A stretch of 64,000 nucleotides of DNA from Blastocladiella emersonii ATCC 22665 (lineage: Eukaryota; Blastocladiomycota; Blastocladiomycetes; Blastocladiales; Blastocladiaceae), in assembly GCA_025594325.1 (NCBI GenBank), contig JANHCV010000003.1:434001-498000 (forward strand), read 5' to 3'. Shown here in pieces: positions 20,310-28,437 of this stretch. A program made the translations under genes and the position numbers. The stretch's first letter is position 1, and each line of letters begins with the position of its first letter. The notes below the pieces were generated by a model. That model was not told where the DNA came from, made no database searches, and saw nothing but the letters and a program-made list of their open reading frames with translations.

Positions 20310-22154
20310 ATGAGGGCGGACCAGTGGGCCTCGAGGACGACCAACGTCGAAGCGCGCAAGATGGCGACCGAGGGCGTCCGCCTGTTGTTCATGACGCCGC
20401 CGCCGGACCGTTTGGCGGCGCCAATGCGCGAGTTCCGCCACTTGGACGAGGACCTGGCCAAGATCACGCTGCAGATCGACGAGCTCATCGCAACGGGGGC
20501 GGTGGAGCCGTGCCCGCGTCTGCGGTACATGTTGTCGCCGTTCCTTGTCTGCCAGCCTGACAAGGACCGGCTCTGCTTTGACATGTCGGAGCTGTCTGAG
20601 CACCTGACGCGCAACTCGTTCAAGATGGAGTCGCTCGCGGTGGCGACGCTGATGCTGTCCAGGGGCTGCTACCTGGCCAAGCTCGACCTCAAGTCGGCGT
20701 ACCACAGTGTGCCGGTGCACCCCGCGCACTGCAACTTCCTGGCCTTCAACTGGGCCAGTTGGACGTGGCGCTGGCGCGTCCTCCTGTTTGGCCTCGGGTC
20801 GGCGCCGCGCCTGTTCACCAAGGTGATCCAGGGCGCGCTCCAGCCGTTGCGCGCGGCGGGGCACAAGTTCGTCCAGTACATTGACAACATTCTGGTGATT
20901 GGCGAGACGCCTGAGCAGGTGCGCGCGACTCTCGCCGCTCTCGCTTGCCAGCTGCTGGCCCTGGGCTACACCCTGAACCTGACCAAGTCGTGCCTCGTCC
21001 CCGCCCGCGTCCAGACGTTCCTCGGGTTCAAGATCAACACGACCAACATGACGCTGTCGCTCCCCAAGGAGAAGGTCCGCAAGATCAAGCGCGAGTGCCG
21101 CTCGCTGCTTGCGGCGGGTTGGTGCTCGGCGCGTCGGCTGGCAGCGGTCCTTGGCATGCTCAACTCGACAGCGCAGGGGTTCCGGCTGGCGCTGATCCAG
21201 CAGCGGTGGCTCCAGCGCTGCCTGTCATTTGGCCTCGCGCGCACGTCGTCGTGGGCGGCGACAATCCCGATCTCGCCGAGCGCCCGCAAGGAGCTGACGT
21301 GGTGGGTGACCAACGTTCGTCGCTGGAACGGTCGTTCGTTCATCCTGCCGACCGCGGCCATCGAGTTCACGACCACAACGGACGCCAGCCAGACAGGCTG
21401 GGGGATCGTTTTCTCAGATGGCACAACGCAGGGGTCGTGGTCGCTGTGGGAGGCGGCGCAGTCAAGCAACTACCGCGAGCTCAAGACGATCCTGTTCGCC
21501 ATCAAGATCAAGTGCCGCAAGTGGTCGGGTCGGGTGGTGCGGCTCCGGTCTGACAACGCGACGGCGATCGCCATGGTCAACGAGCAGGGCGGCACGGCGT
21601 CGCCCAAGCTGCTGGCGCTGGCCAAGGAGCTGTGGTCGCTCCTGCTCGAGTACAACATCCACCTGACGGCGTCGTTCATCAAGGGCGTTGAGAACGTGGC
21701 GGCGGACCGCGCGAGCCGGGTCCTTGTCAATCGGCACCGGTACTCGCTGACGTCGGCGGCGTTCAAGCGCGCCATGGCGGCGCTGCGCGCGAGCCCGACG
21801 GTCGATCTGTTCGCCGACCGAGTCAACACGCAGCTCCCGGCCTACTACTCGCTGCAGCCAGATCCGCAAGCACTGGGCACCGACGCGTTCAAGTTCCAGT
21901 GGCCGAGGACGGGCGCGTACGCGTTTCCGCCGCCAAACCAGATCGCGCGGGTCGCCCAACGGGTGCGATCAGCGCGGATTCGCGATCTGATCCTCGTCAC
22001 GCCGGCGTGGCGGTTGCAGCTGTGGTACCCAGCGCTGCTCCCGCTTGCGATGGCCAAGCCGCTGCACCTGCCTTCCAGCGCGGTGCTGCGGGAGTCGCCG
22101 ACTACGCACCGTGTCCATCCGTCGGCATCGGGTGTCTTCGTCTGGCGGCTATGA
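20310..22154 (+). CDS. DIRS reverse transcriptase and RNase H
   Basis: Copies the element RNA into DNA. RT motifs include the first catalytic Asp in LDLKSAYHSV and the YxDD box, which reads YIDN here (Asn codon 20886-20888). The RNase H domain follows and keeps its acidic residues (TDASQTGWG, NYRELK, RSDNATA, VAADRASR). Then comes the tail typical of DIRS proteins, with PPPNQIARVA and LVTPAWRLQLWYP. I chose the ATG at 20310; the frame is open further upstream, overlapping the end of gag. No DNA methyltransferase or recombinase follows. The YIDN change would abolish or strongly reduce polymerase activity by general RT knowledge, so the copy may be dead. Confidence 0.88.
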   Translation: MRADQWASRTTNVEARKMATEGVRLLFMTPPPDRLAAPMREFRHLDEDLAKITLQIDELIATGAVEPCPRLRYMLSPFLVCQPDKDRLCFDMSELSEHLTRNSFKMESLAVATLMLSRGCYLAKLDLKSAYHSVPVHPAHCNFLAFNWASWTWRWRVLLFGLGSAPRLFTKVIQGALQPLRAAGHKFVQYIDNILVIGETPEQVRATLAALACQLLALGYTLNLTKSCLVPARVQTFLGFKINTTNMTLSLPKEKVRKIKRECRSLLAAGWCSARRLAAVLGMLNSTAQGFRLALIQQRWLQRCLSFGLARTSSWAATIPISPSARKELTWWVTNVRRWNGRSFILPTAAIEFTTTTDASQTGWGIVFSDGTTQGSWSLWEAAQSSNYRELKTILFAIKIKCRKWSGRVVRLRSDNATAIAMVNEQGGTASPKLLALAKELWSLLLEYNIHLTASFIKGVENVAADRASRVLVNRHRYSLTSAAFKRAMAALRASPTVDLFADRVNTQLPAYYSLQPDPQALGTDAFKFQWPRTGAYAFPPPNQIARVAQRVRSARIRDLILVTPAWRLQLWYPALLPLAMAKPLHLPSSAVLRESPTTHRVHPSASGVFVWRL

Positions 22155-22378
22155 CACAACGCGTGGCGCGACTCGGGCAGCTGAGCTCGCCCAAAACGCG
22201 TCCTTCCTCGGCCCGCCGCGTGCTCCAGCTCCTCGCACTCGCGGTGCACCTGTTCCTCGTCCTCTGCCGCCCGTCCCGCACCATGGTCAAGATCGCGCTC
22301 CGCGGCCAAGTGGGACCGCTGCTGCGCGCCGCGTCCGCGGCGCCCGCGTGCTTGGGGTTGTGGCTACTGCACGAAAAA
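22155..22378 (+). other. Short spacer where the DIRS tyrosine recombinase is missing
   Basis: The 224 bases between the RT stop and the internal complementary region show no His-x-x-Arg or other recombinase motif in any frame I read. Complete DIRS elements encode a recombinase of several hundred residues here or overlapping RT. Confidence 0.6.
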
Positions 22379-22468
22379 TCCATCACCTACGGTTCTGCGT
22401 GGTTTCTTGAGGCACCACCGCTAGAGCCACTGAAGGTGGCGTGTGGTGATGGAGGAAACCACGCAGAC
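22379..22468. repeat. Internal complementary region of the DIRS element
   Basis: Bases 22379-22406 are the reverse complement of the left end (start 18873). Bases 22406-22454 are the reverse complement of the right extension (22638-22686) with two mismatches, then continue into the terminal repeat sequence. It thus spells the junction of the two ends, as needed for the circle model of DIRS replication. Confidence 0.85.
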
Positions 22469-22523
22469 CGGGCCCACCCACGCGGCCGCAGCCGCGTCTC
22501 CTCTCCCTTTGTTTTTCTCATCC

Positions 22524-22686
22524 GGTTGGGCGTGCCGCTTGAGGCGGGGTTCAGACCGGGTCGTTTGTTTTGGTTTTATTAGTCTACAAATATCACGTGA
22601 AGTGGCTTATCCATCACCTACGGTTCTGCGTGGTTTCCTCCGTCACCACACGCCACCTTCAGTGGCTCTAGTGGTGGTGCCTCAAG
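22524..22686 (-). repeat. Right inverted terminal repeat plus extension
   Basis: 22524-22637 is the inverted copy of the left end. 22638-22686 is a 49-base extension present only on the right and mirrored in the internal complementary region. The element ends at CTCAAG, immediately before the TAA duplication of the Harbinger element. Confidence 0.85.
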
Positions 22687-22910
22687 TAAGGGCCCGTTTG
22701 GTCCAGATCAGGTGGATCAGCTGAAAAAGTTGCCACGTTTCACCTCACCCCCGTTCATCTCAGCGGCCGTGCGAACCAAACGCCCCGCTGGATGAACGCC
22801 CCTCCCCCCCCCCCCCCGCAATAAAAACTTTTTCACCTCTTTGCAGCCGCGCTTATTGCAACGAATCAACACCTAACCTCACGCATCGTGTTCTCGAGCC
22901 CTCAAACAAC

Positions 22911-24228
22911 ATGGGCAAGGGATACAACCGCAAGCTGCGCGGCCTAATGCTCACAGCCGCCCTCGCTCTCCTGCGACGTCTCGCTGCTCGCAACGAGCGC
23001 CGCTCGTGGGAGCCTATCCGCACGTCCACGCTTTCCGGCGAGTCGTGGGTTCAAGAGCTGCTGATGTGCAACAGCGAAACGCGTTTTTCGGAAATCGCCC
23101 GTATGCCCCGCAAGACCTTCAAGGCCATCTGCCGCCTGTTCCGCGACCGTGGCCTTCTCGCCGACGGCCGCGAGCTGTCCGTCGAGGCGCGCTTCATGGT
23201 TTTTCTTGTCATGGCCGGCGAGGGCAGCACCAACCGCAACCTCAGGGAGCGGTTCCAAATCTCTGGCGAGACCGCGTCCAGGGTTCTGAAGCAAGTGCTC
23301 GACGCTCTGTACCGCCTGATGCCCGAGTTCATTGTCCAGCCGTCCGATTCTACGCCCGTGCATGAGCGCATCGCCCACGACCCGAAATACGCTCCGTTCC
23401 AGAACGCGGTCGGCGCGCTTGACGGAACGCACATCCCGTTTGTTGTGCCCACTAAGCTTCACGACTCGTTCCGAAACCGCAAGGGGACCATATCCTCAAA
23501 TGTCCTCGCTGCCTGCGACTTTGACTTGAACTTCACCTACGTTCTTGCAGGGTGGGAGGGCAAGGCGCATGACTCGCGCGTGCTCTTGGACGCCTTTGCC
23601 CGTGGGTTCAAGATCCCCGCCGGCCGCTTCTACCTCGCCGACGGCGGCTACGCAAACCGCACGTCCATCATCGTGCCCTTCCGCGGTACCCGCTATCATC
23701 TTCGCGAGTTTGCCCGCGGCAAGGATGGGTACGTTCTCACTGCCATGACCATCACGTTGGCGCCATCTCATCCGCTTCATCAACGTACGTAGAGTTAAGA
23801 ACCGCGAGGAGCTTTTCAATCTGCGTCACGCGTCGCTCCGCAACTCTGTTGAGCGTATCTTTGGCGTGCTCAAGAAGCGGTTCCGCGTCCTCTCGATTGG
23901 CGCGGCCTACCCAATCAAGACTCAAGTCAAGCTTGTGTACGCGCTCTGCACGCTGCACAACATGATCAACAAGTGGAACCAAGGCGGCGACGCCTTCTTT
24001 CGCGACGCCGAGACGGAGCTCCGGCGCGCGCGGGACGCGGCGCGTGAGGCGCCAGTGCGTGGGCGCGAGCCCCTGGACGACGAGAACGAGGAGGACGACG
24101 AGGCCGCTGTCCTCGAGGCCTCGCTGGACGGAGCTCGTCAGCGCGGTATCTCGCTTCGGAACCGCGTCGCAAATGTTCTTTGGACCGAGTACAGGCGCGT
24201 CATGGCCGCTCGTGGGACCCGTCTTTGA
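22911..24228 (+). CDS. Harbinger transposase (DDE nuclease)
   Basis: Cuts and rejoins DNA at the transposon ends. Exons are 22911-23728 and 23793-24228, with one 64-base intron (GTACGT...CGTAG), giving 417 residues. An N-terminal helical region (residues 1-90) is followed by the RNase H-like nuclease. The catalytic triad is visible as GALDGTHIPF (Asp171), YLADGGYANR (Asp244) and NSVERIFGVLKKRF (Glu293). The C-terminus is acidic and charged. Splicing restores the family signature ELFNLRHASLRN across the junction, which supports the intron. In this superfamily the transposase needs its Myb-like partner, encoded here by the convergent gene, for nuclear entry and DNA binding. No defect is seen. 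Confidence 0.93.
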
Positions 24229-24541
24229 AGGCGCGAAATAATTGTTGTACCCGCATGCATGCTGTAATATACTGATTTGTCAAGTACTATAACGTTAGAT
24301 AAGCGATTCCAGATGATTTGACGCGTCGCTGAGGTCAGAACGCATCGGTGGAGACGCGTCGATCAATCACGTGACGTGCGAGACACTTTGAGAACCACGC
24401 GTTTCTCAACGAGTCGCGTCATTTTCGAGCGAAGGGTAACGATTGAAGATACGATGGACACAAAGCCAGATGTATTGGACACAAATGGGCGAGAACAAGG
24501 CCAGGAAGCAACGCGAGGGGAGGGGGACATGTGCGAGAGAG

Positions 24542-25671
24542 CTACTGAATGAAAAACTCGAGGACGCGCTTGCGCTTCGATTCGGACACGGCCATGACGC
24601 GAAGCGCTTGATCCTCGGTCAGGCGGGTGGCGACGTCGATCTGGTACTCTTCATTGTCGTTGTACGCGTCCTGGACCCATTCAAGTGCGGCGGTCAGAGC
24701 GGGCTTGGAGTCGGCGGTCGCGACGCTCTGGAACACCTCCTTGATGCCCATGAGGAATTCCGAGTCCGAGAGGCGACGCGAGCTGCTGTCCGAAGTGCGG
24801 CTGCGCTTGCTGGCGGGGGCCGCGTCGTCTTGACCATCGACACCTTCCACGTCACCAGACTCCTTGCCGTCCTGCTTGAGGTGCGAGTACTCGCCGGTGG
24901 CGGTCGAGCTGCCCCACAGCATGTTGGCCTTCTTGTAGTACGGGAAGGGCTTGCAGCCCGCAGTCAGCTCCTCCTTGAGCTTTGCCTACAATTGAAGCAG
25001 GCCAGGCGCTGTTAGCTCGCCGCGAGTTGACGCGTAACGATATTGAACAAACGTACCGAGAGATCGTTCCAGAACTCCTCTGGCACGTCGACCGTGCACT
25101 CACCCTCATTCCAGGTGCAGCCGTTGCCCGAGTACGACAGAAGCCGTTTTACGGCGCGAAAACAAGTGCGAAGCTGGAGCCGAACGCTGACGTTGTTAGC
25201 GCTACGGTTGACGCGTGTCCGCAAGACAAAGCGTACGTATGTCACGCGGTTCTTGACCTGCTCCGCCGTAAACTGCATGTTGAACTCGTCCGACAGGGCC
25301 TGGGCAATCGACACACGGTGCTGGGCCTTGAGCGTGTTGCTGTCGCCGAGCACGCCGTCGTCAGCGAGGTTGCAGAAGTGGTCGAGGAGGAAGTTGGTCG
25401 ACGCGGAGCAGAAGGTGGCCTTGCCGCCGCTGGCCTTGCCGCTGCTGGCCTTGCTGCCACTGGCCTTGCGCTTGCTTGGCTTGGCGATGGTCACGGGCGG
25501 CAGCGGGTTGGTCGGCGTGACAGCAGCGTTGCCGTCGCTCCCAGCAGCGTCGTCATCTGCATCCTCGTCGCTATCGGCGGGCGGCGGCGGGATTTCGGGC
25601 ACGTTCTTGACGATCTCCTCGATGGACATGGCCGTACGGCCAGCGCGCTTTTTGCTTGACGGGGGAGCCAT
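24542..25671 (-). CDS. Harbinger Myb/SANT-like DNA-binding partner
   Basis: The second gene of PIF/Harbinger elements; it binds the ends and assists the transposase. Exons (minus) are 25671-25237, 25173-25057 and 24985-24542, giving 331 residues. The first intron is 63 bases, in frame and without a stop, so an unspliced product is also possible. I prefer splicing because it has GTACGC, CTAAC and CAG signals and restores the domain. A basic, low-complexity N-terminus (SKKRAGR, KPSKRKASGSK) precedes the Myb/SANT-like domain (about residues 86-200: FLLDHFCNLADDG, EQVKNRVTY, LLSYSGNGCTW, EEFWNDL). A FPYYKKANMLWG segment, typical after this domain, comes next, then an acidic helical C-terminus. 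A TATA box lies 62 bases upstream of the ATG. Confidence 0.88.
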
Positions 25672-25732
25672 TCTTTTCGGCTTTGAGGGAGGACGGGGGA
25701 GAGAGAGCGAGTTACTTTGGAGGAAAACGGCG

Positions 25733-25740
25733 TTTATATA
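25733..25740 (-). promoter_or_regulatory. TATA box of the Myb-like gene
   Basis: TATATAAA on the minus strand, 62 bases upstream of the start codon at 25671. Confidence 0.65.
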
Positions 25741-26038
25741 GGCCGGGGAGCACAGCCTGAAGGTTTCGGGGGCGAGCAGACGGGTGATTCAGCGACGAGG
25801 GCTCCATTCAGCTCACCCGGGGGTTGAACCAAACGCCGCGATGAACGCGACGGGGTGAAAATGCCACGTTTCAGCTGGGTGAACACCGGACCGTGTAAAA
25901 TCGATTGATCCACCTGATTCACCCCGGAACCAAACGGGCCCTAAAAATGAGCGGAGTCCGAGCAAACTAGATGTATATGTACAATGCTCGAGAGCAACTA
26001 AACAGGATAGAAAACTAATAACAAACGGCCGCGGACCG

Positions 26039-28437
26039 CTACAGCTGGGACTCGCGGCCGATGAACTTGATCAGGTAGTACATCCCCATGAGCGCGTCGC
26101 TGCGCTGCTCATCGGCGACGACAAACTGGTTCGCCGTAAGGTGCAGCAGCGCCGCGGCCGCGAGCTGGCGCGACGGCACGTCCGGGTCCTCGCGCCGCGT
26201 CACCGCCGCGACGACCAACGCGTCATCGATGCGCGCCAGGTACTGCAGGTATGGCACCACGTCGGCGACCCGCTCCGGCGTGTCGAACAGGTCCGGGAAC
26301 ATGACGCGGGGCGCCGTGGCGAACGCGGCCGTGCCCTCGGTAACGTCCTTGGCGTACTTCTTGTTGTACAGGACCCGCACCTCGCGCTTGTCCGAGACGG
26401 TGGCGGCCGCGCTGAACATGAGGCCCATCAGGGCAATCTCGCCGGGCGCTTTGCGGTGCTCGCGGACGAGGGCGGCGAGGCGCTCCACGGCCTCGTGCGA
26501 CAGGACCGACTCGCCAGCGGCGGCCGCGTACCCAAAGTACTGGCCCACGAAGTTGAGCAGCACGTTCGGCAGGTCGCGCTTGATGCGCACGAGGGTCTCG
26601 TAGTACTCGATGGGGAGCTTTGCGGCGAGGGCGCGGCCCAGTCCGGACACGTTGCTGGCCTCGACCTCGTCGACCTCAGCGTCGCGCACGCCCACGCCGC
26701 CGACGCGGTCCGGGCACGCGAACTCGTCGCCCTTCTCGGCCGCACAGTCGAGCATCTCGGGCATGGACAAGGGGTCCTCCGAGCCGGCTTGTCCGTCAGC
26801 GTGACCGTGAGCATGGCCGCCGTCGACCTCCTGCTGCTCGCTGCCGTCGGCGTGGTGATCTGGCTCGGGCACGGCGTCGCCGCCGTTGACCTGGCTCTGG
26901 GCGAGGTCCTCCTCGGTGCCGACGCCGTGGTGGGGCGCCTGCTCGTCGAGGACCTGGCCGTCGTCGATCTGCTGCTGGGCGACGCCGTGGTGCTGGTCGA
27001 CCTGCTGTCGCGCGCCGCCGACGACATCTTGGCTGTGCTGCAGCTCGAGGGCCGCCGCGACGTTGGCGACAGTAGCGGCCCGCCCGTCCTGCGAGACGAC
27101 CGGCTTGGCCTTCTTGACCACGCGGCGGGCGGCACCCTTGTGGACCCGAGCGTCTTGCGGAACGCGCGCTTGGCCGACTGCGCGACCTGGCGCACCGCGA
27201 CCGTGGCGCGGCGGACGGCCGCCGACGTACGCGAGCCGACGCGAGCCGGCGGCGAGTACTTGGCCTCGACGACCTTGGCGAACTGGGCGAAGGCCAAGGC
27301 CACGGCCTCGGGATCGGGGAGCTGGATAGGCTGGACGACCGGGAGCTCATCTTCAGTCTAGAAATCAATGGTCAGTTTGGGTTCGGGGCCAGCGCACGGG
27401 CCCGAACGAGCGTACCTGGTAGAGACTGGCGAGCGATGTGGTTGGAAACGTAGTGTCCGTGCCAAGCAATAGCGAGGACGTCGAAGCGGAGAAGGCCGAG
27501 ACCAGCGATGGCCACGACGAGGAAGTAGGCAGATGGTTCTCGAGGGTCTACACGATGCGAGTCAGAACATGGCCTCGAGCCGGGATAGCAGAAACAATGA
27601 ACCGTACCTCGAGAAGATCACCGTGAGGGACGGGAGGCGACACAGACGGAGTCGCCGAGTTTGGCGGCGTGACGGGGACCGTGACTTGGTCGAGGGCCTA
27701 CGAAAATTGGGGTCAGCACATTGTCGAAAACCCGCCTCACCGGCCAGAATGAACGTACATTGTGCGCGCCGAGCCGCGAGCCGACCGATGCCGGCCGTGC
27801 CGAGGCCAAAAGACCCGACGGGATGGACGTCAATGCCGACACCGACCCCGCCGGCGCGAAGTTGTCGTCGTCGTGCAGCGGGGTCGTGCCCGTACCGGCA
27901 GTCGGTCCCGCCGCCGCCGCGTGCACCAGACTGAGAGGCACATCTGGCCTGTTGTCGACGAGGTCGGCATACGGGCGGCGGTACGGCTCCTTGCTGATCT
28001 GGGCTGCGGCGGCGAACGGAAGCGAGGCGGGTGCGGGAGTAGTCGCGGAGATGGCGGCGGAACTGGTGGCCGGCGAGGCGAGGGCGGTCGAGAGGGCGAC
28101 CGACGACAGGACGGCCTTGACGTTGGCCGACGAGACGGTGACCTTGGTGTTGCCCGTGAGGACGGCGGGCTTGAGGGGCGTCGGTGACGGCGAAGGGCTT
28201 GGTTGTGGTGCCCGAGACGGTCGGGGCGGGAGCGACCGAGGGCGTCGCCGTGTGGAGCGGCACGGCCGAAAAGATCTTGATGAGGTCCGCGACCTTGGCC
28301 GAGGCGGGCACCGAGCGGCAGCACGCCGAAGACGATGACGTGATGAGGCCCGACGAGGAGCGCGAGGCGGAGAGTGACTCGAAGGAGGCACGCGCGCGGC
28401 CGACGAGGCCGGAGGCGGGGATCTCGTTGATGGTCAT
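26039..28437 (-). CDS. Unknown 739-residue protein, frame broken at two homopolymers
   Basis: Exons (minus) are 28437-27759, 27697-27608, 27547-27416 and 27357-26039, joined by three GTACG introns with CTGAC-like branch sites. The frame fails at two places: near 28175 a CCCC run has one C too many, and near 27150 a GGG run is one G short. With those two bases corrected all exons fit and give 739 residues, so sequencing error is more likely than decay. The N-terminal half is Ser/Thr/Pro/Ala-rich and probably disordered. A basic helical part (AVRRATVAVRQVAQSAKRAF) and an acidic His/Gln-rich linker follow. The C-terminal 200 residues look globular (KLPIEYYETLVRIKRDLPNV and YLIKFIGRESQL at the end). 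I do not recognise a family. Confidence 0.6.

Larger units (their letters stand above)
18872..22686 (+). mobile_element. DIRS-type retroelement lacking a tyrosine recombinase
   Basis: The element has inverted terminal repeats of about 114 bases (18873-18986 and 22524-22637). A right-end extension runs from 22638 to 22686, and an internal complementary region (22379-22468) matches the joined right and left ends. That arrangement is diagnostic of DIRS elements, which replicate through a circle and have no target duplication. Inside are a Gag-like gene and an RT-RNase H gene. Only about 225 bases separate the RT stop from the internal region, too little for the tyrosine recombinase that DIRS elements normally encode there. 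The copy is therefore incomplete, either internally deleted or dependent on recombinase from another copy. Confidence 0.88.
22687..25944. mobile_element. Two-gene PIF/Harbinger DNA transposon, apparently intact
   Basis: The element is 22690-25941. Its ends GGGCCCGTTTGGT are inverted (22690-22702 and 25929-25941), followed in both arms by ATCAGGTGGATCA. It is flanked by the 3-base duplication TAA (22687-22689, 25942-25944), as expected for PIF/Harbinger. It carries the standard pair of genes: a DDE transposase on plus and a Myb/SANT-like protein on minus, converging on a 313-base spacer (24229-24541) that holds only 3' ends. Both reading frames are complete after intron removal, so this may be an autonomous, recently active copy. 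A run of about 15 C at 22804-22818 lies upstream of the transposase. Confidence 0.92.

Noticed and set aside
22155-22378. Search for a truncated tyrosine recombinase after the DIRS RT
   Set aside because: No conserved Arg, His-x-x-Arg or Tyr context is visible in any frame.
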